Positions 20,806 to 35,377 of a stretch of 64,000 nt of DNA are shown one piece after another; positions within the stretch are counted from its first letter, which is position 1; each line of letters starts with the position of its first letter. This DNA is from Lobosporangium transversale (taxonomy: Eukaryota; Mortierellomycota; Mortierellomycetes; Mortierellales; Mortierellaceae). The notes beneath the pieces are model-generated. The model did not search any database and was not told the DNA's origin. It saw only the letters and a program-made list of their open reading frames with translations. The position numbers were made by a program, and so were the translations under genes. The stretch lies in the NCBI RefSeq assembly GCF_002105155.1, contig NW_019028982.1, positions 394,501 through 458,500 of the forward strand, read 5' to 3'.

Positions 20806-23800
20806 AACTTAGTCTTTAATGTCTCAAGATTCATGGGATCAGATCAAGTATTGGGTCCGGAAATCCACAGTGTACTTCAAAGAAGCCTGCGCAAAGACTC
20901 ATCTCTACTTTTTCAAAGGACAGATAGCCGTAAGAGGGCTATCAACTGTTTAGCGGGGATGACAGAGGTTGGAGTCTTGGAGAACACAACAATGGGATGT
21001 TTTGCGGCCAAGGTGATCATGTTAACGACCTTGATTTGCGTCTGTATGGTGCTCGGAATCAAGTTCCTAATGGCGTTGACGTTCAGCTGGTTCCTGAGTT
21101 ATCGCTTGACAGAGAAGCCGAGGACAATCAAGAGCAAGAAACCTTCCCCAACGTCCAAACAAGAGAAGGATAATAACGATAAAGACATGGATGGTAGTGG
21201 ACTGGATTTGGCTCGTGCTGGAAAGAAATCAGCTGGTAGAAAGAATTTATACACAGTTATGTTGGTAACCTGTTATTCGGAAGGAGAAAGTTCAATCCGG
21301 ACAACATTAGACAGCTTAGTCAACACAAGTTATTCTGCGAAACACAAGTTGATGATGGTGATCTGTGATGGTATTGTCCGTGGACATGGTAACAAATTTA
21401 CAACACCAGATATTGTAGTCAACATGTTGGAGTTGGCACCGGGAAGCGAGAATCCGAAGCCTTGCAGTTATCTTGCAATTGCTGATGGTGAAAAACAGCA
21501 CAATATGGCGAAAGTTGTAAGTCAACAAGGACAGAAAAATGGGATTAATTGGAGCGTAATTCAGGGAGCTTTGCTGATTTTTTTTTTATTACTCTATTCT
21601 CTCTTGGGTCTTAAATGTTTACAATAGTATGCTGGCCATTATGTCTACAGAAAGAGACGCGTGCCTACTATGGTCATTGTCAAATGTGGCAACCCTCTGG
21701 AGAAGGATGCAAGCAAACCTGGAAATCGTGGAAAGCGTGATTCACAGCTGATTTTGATGTCATTCTTTCAGCGTGTACTCTTTGCAGATCGATTCACTGA
21801 GCTGGACTTTGAAATGTTTCACAAAATACATCGGTTAATGAACATTTGGCCGGATCGCTTTGAGCTCTGTCTGATGGTAGATGCGGATACGATGGTTAAG
21901 GGTGATTCCCTCAGCTATATGGTGACAGCGATGCAGAATGACCACACGATCATGGGGCTTTGTGGCGAAACCAAAATTGCTAACAAGACTGCTTCCTGGG
22001 TCACCGCCATCCAAGTGTTTGAGTACTATGTTTCACACCATCTTGGAAAGGCGTTTGAAAGCGTTTTTGGAGGAGTGACATGTTTACCTGGATGCTTTTG
22101 TATGTACAGGATAAAATCACCCAAAAATGAAGCCTGGGTACCGATCTTGGCGAACCCGGAAATAATTCAAGAGTACAATCAGAATATTGTGTCGACACTA
22201 CATCAAAAAAATCTGTTGTTGCTGGGAGAGGATCGATATCTGACCACATTAATGCTGAGGACTTTTCCGAAACGACAGATGGTATTCGTACCCCAAGCAC
22301 AATGCAAGACGGTGGTTCCAGATACATTCAGTGTTTTGTTGAGTCAGCGTCGACGATGGATTAACTCAACCATTCATAATCTATTGGAGCTAGTGCTGGT
22401 CACTGATCTCTGTGGAATTGCATTTCTCAGTATGCAATTCGTAGTTTTGCTGGAACTCGTTGGAACAGTCGTTCTCCCAGCAGCAGTCTGTAAGTGTTCA
22501 TTTCCTTGATTTGGCAGACCAGTGTTTGGACTATCACTTTTTAATTGATTTTCGCTAATATTTGTGATACTCATAATATAATTAGTGTTTACAATTGGTA
22601 TGATCGTCTTCGCCATTGTCAACCAGTCTCTTGCAGTTGTGCCGCTCATCCTCGTTGTCGTTATGTTCGGGTTACCCGCAGTGTTGATTGTACTGACATC
22701 ACGCAAGTGGATCTATGTCTTCTGGATGCTTAGTAAGTTGCTCATTCTATAATCACTCGGCCAATTTGTGCAATTGTTTTCTTATGAATCAATAGATTAC
22801 TGACTTTTTTTTTTTTTTTTTTTTTTTAGTTTATTTGATCTCGATCCCAATCTGGAACTTTGTTTTGCCTCTTTACTCGTTTTGGCATTTTGATGACTTT
22901 AGCTGGGGCGAAACCCGTAAGGTTGCGAATCAGAAACGCAAAGGAGGTGCGCAGGATCATGGCGATGCGGAAGGAGAATTTGAAAGTGGATCAATTATCA
23001 TGCGCAAATGGGAAGAATGGGAAAAGGAGCGACTTAAGGCGATGGGTTACAGGATTCAAAGACGTCACTCTGCAGATCGTGGAATCAATGACTTACCTCC
23101 ACCTGCCGCTAGTACATTGGATCTACCATCCTCAACAGCGCCTCGAAAGGCAAAATCTAACACAAATTTGAATAGGATCTTTGGTAGCAATAACAATAGC
23201 GCCAGTACGTTACCTATATCAAGACCGATGTCAAATCACCCAATGCAGCAGTCTGTACCCAACCTGGTAGCATCTCAACCGCAGCAGCAACAGCAACACT
23301 CACTACAACCTAGGCAATCAGTCCGTATGAGTAGGCCTAGACCTCTACCTCCCCATATGATGCCTCGCCCGCCACCAGGAATAGCTAAGGGAGGGGGAGT
23401 AGGTCCTGATAACCAGTCTTTTGAACTTGGACCCATGTCATCGACACCAGGGCCCTCCAGAGCATCCTATATACCCGCAGGACCGGGACTAGGCCGACCT
23501 GCCATTGGCTTGGAGGCGCGCAACTCGATCCATGGTGGCTCTGGGCCTGGATTCCGTCCTATGGGATCACCACGACCTGGCTCTATGCGACCCCCTTTTG
23601 GAGCCCCTGGAAACCCAGGTGTTGGCGGCCCATATGGCCGTCCTCCACCACATGGATTCTCTGGACCAATGGGTGGTCCAGGAGGGTTTGGAGGACCTGG
23701 ATCTGGGCTTCGACCACGCCCACCGCCCAACTTTTCGGGACCTCCTATGCATCATCCATCGCATCAGACTCCAAATCCCCAGCAGCAACAACAGCAGCAA

Positions 23801-24067
23801 CAACAACAGCATCAACAGCAAGGAAATCCCCAAAATGCACCCTTATACCCTCTTCCTCCACCTTCTCTTAATAATTCTTCATCGTCTTCTTCAACACCAC
23901 TGTCGTCACAGCAACTCTTGATTAATGATGATAGCAATGCCCCTATTGATACTATTAATAATGAAATAGAAGAAGCCAAGGATAGAGAAGGGAGTCACCA
24001 GCCGCAAACTGGGATCATGACAAGTGGGGACTTTTCTATACCTGCTTCGACCCAAGAACAGAAATAG
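18468..24067 (+). CDS. CHS3: Chitin synthase, class IV (Chs3-like)
   Basis: Six exons, 18468-19308, 20352-20711, 20813-21516, 21628-22489, 22586-22732 and 22830-24067, give 1383 residues. The N-terminus is cytosolic with a poly-Gln run, then [19 protein letters not shown] and a first membrane segment ([20 protein letters not shown]). A second membrane region lies near residues 470-500. The GT2 catalytic core has ICDGI, VDADT (about 719-723), GEDR (about 835-838) and QRRRW (875-879), all needed to polymerise GlcNAc from UDP-GlcNAc. Membrane segments follow, then [12 protein letters not shown], a class IV signature. The last 350 residues are Pro/Gly/Gln-rich and disordered, unlike short-tailed yeast Chs3. 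Intron 1 is 1043 bp, the longest in the window, with an in-frame ATG at 20138 that stays open into exon 2. Confidence 0.95.
18546..18592 (+). repeat. CAA/CAG repeat coding poly-Gln in chitin synthase
   Basis: About 15 consecutive CAA/CAG codons encode a poly-Gln run near residue 27 of the chitin synthase. They are mostly CAA, so length changes by slippage are likely. Confidence 0.9.
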
Positions 24068-24208
24068 ATTGATTGAAATGAATAAATAAATATTAAATAA
24101 ATAAAGAAGCCTGAATTACTTCAATTGACGAAGAAAACCTTGGACGTTGGACATCATGTTAGATCTACATCCATTCCTACCTCTCTTATTTTGTGTTTTC
24201 TTGATTGA

Positions 24209-27320
<3,112 letters not shown>

Positions 27321-28608
27321 TTGTAATAGTCATAGTAACGGCTTGTAATAAAAAGAAACCTAAAGTCCCGTACACATGCTTAAACAATCTCTTGATACAC
27401 CCATCTTGATTCTCCTTTATACTTACAGCTTGTCTCCCCTCAACCAACATCTCTTTCGCCTTTCATTTTTGAGCTCTTTTCACTCATTGTTCGCATTAAA
27501 ATACATTTATAAACAAAGACATTCCCCTGAATAAACAGGCCACGGCTGAAGCTCTGTTAAAACTCAAGATATAGCGGAAAGAGTAACCATATCATCAATT
27601 ACAGCCTCATTCGCAGGATTTTTAATTAAATCCAGGTTGGAAGAGGAAATCCATTAGTCGACTATAGCTTTGAGTTTCATATCCCCCCTACCAAGGTTCA
27701 TTACACCACAAGATGATTCTACATATCATTTGAAGGGTATATGGGCTAAGATTTGGTTTCGATGGGATCTATAGCTTGGAAATGATTCTGTCACAAGCTA
27801 TTGATTCTAATTATGCCACGTGGTGGCGGACGGTCAACGCTGCCCGAGCCAAGTGAGTCTGCCTCTCATTCCAAAATAGCCTATTGCTCCGAGAAATGTC
27901 CTGATTCTACTTGTATCACATTGATCTTGTAGGGTGTGGTCTGTGCATGGAAACAAACCTCGGATTCGTTTTTAGATACAGCACAACATGTCTTTATTTC
28001 CTTATTTTCCAGCAAGTCCGCACCTGACTTATATCACAGCTATCATTAATTTTTATATTTTGTATTGATGGGCGTGCTAGTTATTACGTTTTTGAGAAGT
28101 TATTGCAAGAGTCAGGCTAAAGACAAGCAAGCAGCTGGCGTGGAAATTACGAAGGCCTGGGCTTACTTCATAGGTTCATTTGCTCATAAAAGCTGGCTGA
28201 CATTTTTCTGTGGATCTACCTTGAAAGTTTGAAGACACAGTTGTGAATTCCAGATTGATTTTTCTTTACAACTTTAATTACCCCAAAGGTAGTGCCATGG
28301 TTTGCATGCCAGGACAATAGTAGAAACAAGATTAGACCTAAACAAATTAGGATAGGCCAGCCTGAAAGAATGCAGGAACAAGTTGGCGCCTTAGGCGTAT
28401 TTAAGCAGATTGAAGGCTAGTATAATGACCACAAAAGCCGTTGATCAAAGTATTTTTCTGAATTTGGAAAATGGAGGATAAGGGGCTGAGCAAGCACAAA
28501 AAAAGAAAAGACCTCACAATCTAATTTCTCCATTTACTTTCAATCTTTAATCTGTCCAAAAAAGCTCATTGAAACTGCTTTCATTGAATTTCATATTCTG
28601 TTTTCCCC
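27321..28608. other. 1.3 kb intergenic region, no gene seen
   Basis: This lies between the tandem plus-strand ERMARD-like and HDA1 genes. It is AT-rich without long frames, microsatellites or recognisable RNA genes. A GTGTTCGAACCGAG element at about 28769 (inside HDA1 intron 1) was checked as a tRNA B-box and does not fold into one. Confidence 0.5.
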
Positions 28609-31600
28609 ATGGCGGCGGTCTCAGGAGCACCATTTGCATTCAATCCTGACCAAGGTACCATTAGGTGTGAGGAAGAATGAGTTTGAGATGATGTGACCCA
28701 TGGGATTCAATGAGGAATGAAAATATGAGTTAAATAAATATTTTTCAAAGAAAGCTGGAATTTACGGGTGTTCGAACCGAGCACCGTGGTTTGTTTATGA
28801 GATTGAAGTTTTTTGTATTATAGAGTATTTAATCCGCGAGCGTCGCCTGCCATTCTAGACACTAAAAAAAACCATCACTGACTATCAGTTCATGTTCTTC
28901 ACCTTTTCCAGATGTTACGCCTAACGCAACGCCTCTCCCACAACCAACTCAAGTCGATGGTCGTAGCACGCGAACAGGATACATCTATGATCCACGAATG
29001 AGGTACTTTATTTGACGCATTCAAGCAACAGTAATAGTAATAATAATGATAATAAATAATGTTTTATCTTACAATCCATTTTAATCTTTTTACTTCTATA
29101 TAAAAAATATAAGACTTCACAACAATGTACATGGGGACGATGGTCACCCTGAAGATCCGAGACGTATTTGGAAGATATTTGATGCAATTCAGGCTGCAGG
29201 ATGCACGAAACGCATGGTTCGTATTCGTTCACGCGAGGCCACAGTCGAAGAGCTCAGTCTGATACATACTGAAGACCATATTAGCCGTATAGCAGGGACC
29301 TCTGGTATGATAAAGAAGAATAACAAATAGTTTTTGAAGAAGAAAAAAAGAAATTGCCGTAGTATAGGGCTATCGATTATCAGATCAAGCCTCAAAGATG
29401 CACAAAGTTTCTTATTGCATCATGCCTCTTTCTTTTTTTTTTATATATCAATAATAGAAATGTCATTAAGCGATCTGTTTGCAGTGGCGGAGAGTTACAA
29501 TAGTATCTATCTCAACAACTCGTCTTCATATTGCGCTCGATTATCATGTGGAAGTTTGCTAGAATTGTGCAATGCTGTTGCAACTGGCCAAATTCTGAAT
29601 GGTGTGGCGATTATACGACCTCCGGGGCATCATGCAGAGCCTGATGAGGCAGGGGGGTTTTGTCTATATAATAACGTGGCCATCGCAGCGCGCTATCTCC
29701 AAAAGAATCACGGATTGAAAAAGATTTTTATTCTTGACTGGTATGTATGTATGTATTTTTTTTTTTTTTTTTTCAATCGGCACTGATTTTTTTTTTTTTT
29801 TTTTTTTTTGCCACTGGACTCAGGGACGTTCATCATGGAAATGGAACTCAAAAGGCATTTATCGATGATCCAAATGTCGTATATTGCTCTATTCATCGGT
29901 ACGATAAAGGAACCTTTTTCCCTGGAGACCCGGTTGCAGCGGCCTACACAACGGTAGGAGAAGGCGCAGGACGGGGAAAGTAAGTGGAAGAGAAAAAAAA
30001 AAAGTAAATAACTATTGGTGTCCCAAGTTCAAAACAAACCGTCGTTAATTTATCCGCTTTGCTTTAAAATCACTTCACCAGGAACATCAATATTCCTTGG
30101 CCATGCCCCGGAATGGGCGATTCTGAATATATTTACGCATTCCACAAGATCATCATGCCGATTGTCTATGAGTTTGTACCTGATTTTGTTCTTGTGAGTG
30201 CAGGATTTGATGCGGCCAAAGGTGAGATTACAACTATACTTTGCACACATATACATATATACTTAAGGACTTTCAATATAGTAGTGTTTTGGCTTGCTCA
30301 TATTTTTTGTTCTGCATGGATCATGGCTACATAATTTAAGGTGACCCGATCGGAGAAAATTTGGTAACGCCTGCAGCCTATGGCCACATGACACACATGC
30401 TCAAGTCTTTAGCAGGAGGAAAGATTGTACTAGCATTAGAAGGAGGCTACAATCTTAATTCGATTGCGGTATCAGGACTGGCATGTACAAAGGCATTGCT
30501 CAGCGACCCTATTGAGGCACTACAGCCAGTTATTCCCAACGCAGCGTGTGTACAAACTATTCATCAAGTGATTGAAATCCAGTCTCAATATTGGAAAAGC
30601 CTTACGCCTACGTATAGCAAGCCAAGTGGTAAAATCGCTTTGAATAATATAGTTAAGTCCCTTAGCTATAATGATTTATTGTACTTATTGTTTTGCTTTG
30701 TTTTAATGGGTAGAGGAGTATCACCGAGACAGTATCGTACCATTGGCCAAAGTTCTTAATGTATACAGAACCGAATTTTTATATGAAAGGCATCGGATGA
30801 TTAAATTACCCCTTTCAAACCCAAATTATGAGGCCGAGTTTATGGATAGTGTGCACAGCACGTAAGGCCTATTGACCCTCTTTGTCTCTTTGTTGTAGAA
30901 CTGTAGAAAATTAAATATATAACTGACAAAGCAATTTTTACTTTCGTACACAACTATCTAGGCCTGACATGTGCTTCACAGACAAACCACTCTATATATT
31001 TGTTCATGGCCTGTAAGTCCCTTGCACACACATATACTCATCGAAGTTGTTCATACTCAAGGACTTGGGCATTCATTTTTTTCTTTTTTTCTTTTTCTTC
31101 AAGTGGCCATTTCCAGACACGAGCTTTAGGAAATAGCAACAATCTTCGGATTGACAAATGTGCATTAATAGATACAGTCGCGCAGTATGTGGACGGGATC
31201 ATAGGCTCTGATAATGAGCTAATTGATATCATGATCCCACATTCACCGGCCACGGATGATGATAAAGAGCTGCTCAAGGAAAGAGTGGCAGCTTTATTGG
31301 CAGACATTTGGGACAACTATGTGTCACCGACAGGATTGAAGCGCAGAATTGTGTTATTAGCTGTTGGTGGAACCATATGTCAGAGTATGGTTGCTTTTAT
31401 GAATGAACGACAAAAGGAAGTGGCCCTGTTTGTATCATGTATTGTTCTGATCCCTGGAGAAGACGAAACGATTCCTTTGGTAACGAAACGGCTGTCGAAG
31501 TGGTACATGGAGCATTCATTTGTAGTTGTTGCCGACGATCATCCAATCTGGGAGCGGATACATGAACCCATAACTGCAAGAGTTGGAAATGTTGTCCGAT

Positions 31601-31801
31601 CAGGTAATGAAAACAACCAGTATTCATTTTCCTTTATTCACGTTGCATTCTTATTTTACTCATTTTACTCATTTTGCTTTGGTAATTCTAGGGAAACCGA
31701 TGAGCCCGCTCTCAGATCAATTGCTTTATTTGTACCCCATAACATTCGTCCAGATCGAAGACAAGCTTAAATCGCTACCACCACTCCCATCCTTGCAATA
31801 A
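28609..31801 (+). CDS. HDA1: Class II histone deacetylase Hda1/Clr3 with Arb2 domain
   Basis: Eleven exons, 28609-28654, 28912-29002, 29114-29304, 29458-29740, 29824-29979, 30082-30221, 30341-30628, 30714-30861, 30962-31012, 31104-31603 and 31692-31801, give 667 residues with all phases matching. The deacetylase domain starts at [20 protein letters not shown]. It contains [16 protein letters not shown] (catalytic His pair at about 167-168), [10 protein letters not shown] (zinc ligands), [14 protein letters not shown] (zinc Asp) and LALEGGYNL with the catalytic-loop Gly-Gly-Tyr. The C-terminal 220 residues ([14 protein letters not shown] ... [13 protein letters not shown]) are an Arb2-type domain, as in Hda1 and Clr3. 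The enzyme removes acetyl groups from H3/H2B tails and supports silencing. Two poly-T runs sit in intron 4. Confidence 0.95.
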
Positions 31802-32048
31802 AAGAAAGCATTAGAGTATCTTTTGCAATTACTACCCGATAAAGTATTAAGCATAAACTGTGGAGAAGGGGGATTACTTTTGATAATCTGAGCCCAGTGC
31901 TCTCATATCAACGGATAAAATAGACTGTGGCGAATGCTGTCACACATAATAATAGATCCGTTGCCTACTTTTTTTTTTTTTTTTTTTTTATCTCCCCCCT
32001 CTCTTACTTCTCTTACTCCATTATCAATCCCCAGACTATAGCGGCAAT

Positions 32049-33749
32049 ATGAACCTATCACCCCTCGACATTCCTCACATTCGAGACAACATCGCCCAAT
32101 ATTTATCGCAACTAGACTTGAGGCAATGTATCAGGGTCAGCAAAGAATGGAGTCGTCATTTTAGCTCCTTCTTCTGGAGCGAGCCTTTCAGAGGGCTTTC
32201 AACTGAGTCCGAGCTCGACCAGTTACAAAGCCATCAAGAACATGTCCGTATACTTTCAGGGCTTGTCGTCAAAACTGTCATGCTCGATGACATTTCCTCG
32301 TCTCCTCGTCATTGGCATTTTCCCAAGCTCAAATCTCTGGCCTACTGGGTGGACGAATTTTCAAATGATGAACTGGTTAGAGCCTTTCAATGGTCCTCTA
32401 AGCTAACAAGCGTCAGCAGAGTAGCATTGTATGATTTACAGGGGGATAACGATGAGTTGCAAGATCAATTGACAAATACCCTTTCCACTTCGTTGCCCAA
32501 CCTGCGTGAGTTTGTGCTCTCAGGAAGCGACTATTCTGTACAAGGCATTCAGCGAATCTTTAAAGCGGTTTCGAGGTGCGAGCACGTGAGTATGGATGTT
32601 TTTTCGGGAAAGGTTGAGGAAGTACGAAACCAAGTATGGACTCCAGAGGCAATGGCCGCTAGGAAAGCATTAGATGAAATGGAACCAACAAACATCGAAG
32701 TACTCTTTGTATCTTTTCGACCAAGTTTTGAGCTTACGGTTCTGATCCCTTTACTGAGGAAATGCCCAAAGCTACGGGAGCTGAGGATCCAAAAGCTGAC
32801 CGATTCAAGTACCTTGACAGATTTCAGCACTTTGGTCAAGTCAAGGGCGCTTCCTCAGCTCAAACGGCTACACTTGCAGCCGTGGATAGGAGCGGAGAGT
32901 GGACAGTTTACGGAGCTTATCAAAGCCTCAGGGCATGGGCATGGTTCTCTTGATCAATATCATGGTCCTAAGGAGGGTAGTAGTGGCAGCTATAATGGAG
33001 GTCTAGAATCTTTGGTTGTGTCAGCATTCGTGCCCCTGGAGAAACAATGTATATGGGCTATCATCAACCATCATTCCTTAACGCTCATCAATTTTTCGAA
33101 TTTCCAAAAATGTTCGATCAAGACGCTTTCCCAACTTGCCAATGGTCTTCCTCACCTTAGGTCCTTAGACATAGCTATTGAGATCAACGGCTCAGACGTG
33201 GACGGCGAAAATGAACACGCTGGAGCTGACCGGGACCCCTTAAATGACTCAAGCTTAAAGGTAGAGGGCTTGGGAATGAGGCAGTGGACTTGTCTTGGAT
33301 TACGAGAACTCGGGCTGGAACTTCGTGCGACAGGCTTTGATGACCATGATGACGACGAAGGAGGCGAGGGAGGCGAAGAAAGGATCAACATTAGTAGAGA
33401 AGGCGCTTGGTGGGAAAAGCCAAAGATAAAAGAGGATCTCAACGAGATGTTTACGCAGCTTGGAAGGCTTGAACAACTACAGGAACTGTTTATTCAAGCC
33501 CACGACAACATTAATGTGGATATTCTCGCATTAAAACATGGATATCTAAGCCGGTTATGCATGCTGAAGCAGTTGAGAGGACTGTGCTATGAGCCGGATG
33601 GACACCGAATTGAATGGGGCCAAGAGGAGGCCCAGTGGATGGTAGAGCATTGGACTAAGCTGGTCTGTATAGAGATGGAGGACCAAGAGGGGGGTTTGTT
33701 CCAGATGGAAATGCTCACTCTGCGACCTTGGATAACGATCTTGATATAA
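32049..33749 (+). CDS. F-box/leucine-rich-repeat protein
   Basis: A single exon encodes 566 residues from the ATG at 32049. The N-terminus LSPLDIPHIRDNIAQYLSQL and LRQCIRVSKEWSRHFSSFFW is a typical F-box (Leu-Pro-like start, Cys-x-x-Val-Ser-x-x-Trp, Trp). Degenerate leucine-rich repeats follow, including LREFVLSGSDYSVQ, LRELRIQKLTDSS, LKRLHLQPWIG, LRSLDIAIEING and LRELGLELRATG, with an acidic Asp/Glu/Gly insert near residue 435. The end, AQWMVEHWTKLV, matches the family end seen in the gene at the left edge of the window. Likely a substrate receptor for an SCF ubiquitin ligase; the target is unknown. A T run and a CT-rich block precede the start. Confidence 0.82.
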   Translation: MNLSPLDIPHIRDNIAQYLSQLDLRQCIRVSKEWSRHFSSFFWSEPFRGLSTESELDQLQSHQEHVRILSGLVVKTVMLDDISSSPRHWHFPKLKSLAYWVDEFSNDELVRAFQWSSKLTSVSRVALYDLQGDNDELQDQLTNTLSTSLPNLREFVLSGSDYSVQGIQRIFKAVSRCEHVSMDVFSGKVEEVRNQVWTPEAMAARKALDEMEPTNIEVLFVSFRPSFELTVLIPLLRKCPKLRELRIQKLTDSSTLTDFSTLVKSRALPQLKRLHLQPWIGAESGQFTELIKASGHGHGSLDQYHGPKEGSSGSYNGGLESLVVSAFVPLEKQCIWAIINHHSLTLINFSNFQKCSIKTLSQLANGLPHLRSLDIAIEINGSDVDGENEHAGADRDPLNDSSLKVEGLGMRQWTCLGLRELGLELRATGFDDHDDDEGGEGGEERINISREGAWWEKPKIKEDLNEMFTQLGRLEQLQELFIQAHDNINVDILALKHGYLSRLCMLKQLRGLCYEPDGHRIEWGQEEAQWMVEHWTKLVCIEMEDQEGGLFQMEMLTLRPWITILI

Positions 33750-33895
33750 TGTGGCATAGTACAAATAAAATTCTTAATTTCATGTGATCATGATATTAAT
33801 AACGAGACGACAAGACGAGTGCCTTCAGTTTTTATTTTGTTTCTTTTTCTTTTTCTTTTTTAGGGAAGAAAACAATGAAGGTTGATCAAAGCTTA

Positions 33896-34237
33896 TTATT
33901 CCTGCCCTTGAGCTCGGAGCTCTCCCCTGAGGTCTATTAGAGCCGCTTGTAATTCTGCTTTTGTCCTCAGGTTGAGTTGAAGGAGGAATCTCAATTCTGC
34001 CAGCAGCCCCAGCGCATGATCTAGCTCTTGCTGTCGTTCGGCCGTGTTTGGGTACTCTCCTCCGCCAGGCGCGCCTGGTATCCCTCCAGACGCTTGCTCT
34101 TGGCCCATCACATCGTCCCAGATCTCAATCAGGCGCTCGATATGCTTTATCTGGTCGTTGCAGGCGTCCATCAAGCGAGTGGTGCGGACCAAATCCTCAG
34201 AGATGTCCGCCCTTTGAAAAGCAACAGTTTCAGGCAT
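33896..34237 (-). CDS. Small helical protein, copy 1 of a paralogous pair
   Basis: The frame from the ATG at 34237 encodes 113 residues (MPETVAFQRADISEDLV...). The frame stays open further upstream but without another ATG. I do not recognise a named family. It is mainly alpha-helical with two heptad-like segments: LMDACNDQIKHIERLIEIWDD, and after a Gly/Pro-rich hinge LGLLAELRFLLQLNLRTKAEL plus ALIDLRGEL. The gene at 35060-35377 on the same strand shares C-(N/D)-(D/E)-QIK, R-x-IE-(I/M)-WDD, RQ-x-x-L, and Q-L/N-LR-x-K-x-x-L, so the two are paralogues 0.8 kb apart. It is convergent with the F-box gene. No signal peptide or membrane segment is visible. Confidence 0.65.
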   Translation of the reverse strand: MPETVAFQRADISEDLVRTTRLMDACNDQIKHIERLIEIWDDVMGQEQASGGIPGAPGGGEYPNTAERQQELDHALGLLAELRFLLQLNLRTKAELQAALIDLRGELRAQGQE

Positions 34238-35059
34238 ATTTGTTATCAGCGTTATGGGCCCGATGCCGATGTGTAGGCGTGCAGGCAATGTATAGATGAA
34301 TGCTAAGGTTGCTCGAGCCGAGGAGGGGAAAAGCAGTTGGTGACAAATTCAAGGCCTAGAGAGAGAAAAAGAAAAAAAAAAAGGGAAGATACCAAACATT
34401 CCGACTTTTATAGAAAAGTTTAGAGTGTAGAGAAAAACCCAATTCCTCAATTTCCTTTAATTTTCGCGTTATTGCGTTCCCTGTGCCTCGAGTGACAATC
34501 TTGTAATCATCTCTATATCAAGGATCTATTACAAGGCTGGCGGAACTAAATATCAGCCTTTTTTTTGCCCTACCATATTCTATTACTGATGGTGGTTATT
34601 TACCATACCTCTTTCTTCCCCACTTCCTATACTATAGCCTTGTCAATGGTCGCCAGCCTGCATCACCGTTTATTTCAGCCTTTTTTCTTTTTATTTATTT
34701 TATTTTTTTCTAGATATATGCAGCCCGCCCTTTCTTTCAACTGGTTCGCCGCAGTACATTAACGTTACAGCAAACTTTCAGCGTAATTGTAATTCACTCT
34801 ATATAGGAGGAGCATCGTAGGTTTTCAAAGGATCGTTGCTTAGAGAAGCAGAAAAATAATGAAGCCAGGGCCGAAACACGGTAAAAATCCATATGGACGC
34901 ATAGCATCCTGCCTTACAGCATACATGTATATGAAATAATAGCGATTTTATTTTATTTTTTAGCTGTATTAATATATAGCGATGTACTCAATAGCTTTCG
35001 TGGCTGGTTCTTCACTTTTATTTATAATTTTGTGGGGTGAGTAAGATTGGTCATTCTTG
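34238..35059. other. Intergenic between the two small paralogues
   Basis: CT-rich and AT-rich sequence upstream of copy 1 and 3' of copy 2. No gene is seen. The duplication does not visibly extend into this spacer. Confidence 0.5.
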
Positions 35060-35377
35060 CTAGTCTTGGTGGTTATTCTCAAGCAAGAGATCTTCCATAG
35101 TAGCCAGGAGGTCCGACTTGATCCTTAATTGAATGCGTAGGCGAGATCGCAGGTCTTCGAGTGCTGTCAGCGATTCCTGTCGATCGAATGAATTCGGGTC
35201 TGCTGTTGGATCCAGCAAGTCATCCCACATCTCGATCCAGCGCCTGAGTCCTTTGATCTGCTCGTCACACTCGTTAATAAGGCTTGAGATGCGAGCCAGC
35301 CTACTGAAGAAGTTGTCTTGGATAGGCTCAGCCTCAAGCTCAGGCCCAGGCTCGGACTCGGGGACAGGCACAGGCAT
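35060..35377 (-). CDS. Small helical protein, copy 2 of a paralogous pair
   Basis: A single exon encodes 105 residues from the ATG at 35375-35377. An acidic Pro/Glu start (MPVPVPESEPGPELEAEP) replaces the N-terminus of copy 1. The shared core is LARISSLINECDEQIKGLRR, IEMWDDLLDP, then FDRQESLTALEDLRSRLRIQ, LRIKSDLLATMEDLL. The hinge between the two helices is shorter than in copy 1 and lacks its Gly-rich run. The function is unknown. The conserved Cys and Trp-Asp-Asp suggest a defined helical-hairpin fold rather than a random coiled coil. Single-exon structure, same strand and spacing support local duplication. Confidence 0.65.
   Translation of the reverse strand: MPVPVPESEPGPELEAEPIQDNFFSRLARISSLINECDEQIKGLRRWIEMWDDLLDPTADPNSFDRQESLTALEDLRSRLRIQLRIKSDLLATMEDLLLENNHQD

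Noticed and set aside
23467-23730. Minus-strand Pro/Gly-rich frame opposite the chitin synthase tail
   Set aside because: It is the mirror image of the GC-rich Pro/Gly coding repeat and has no independent support.
28765-28800. tRNA B-box-like GTTCGAACC
   Set aside because: No A-box at the right distance and no acceptor or T-stem pairing on either strand; it lies in an HDA1 intron.
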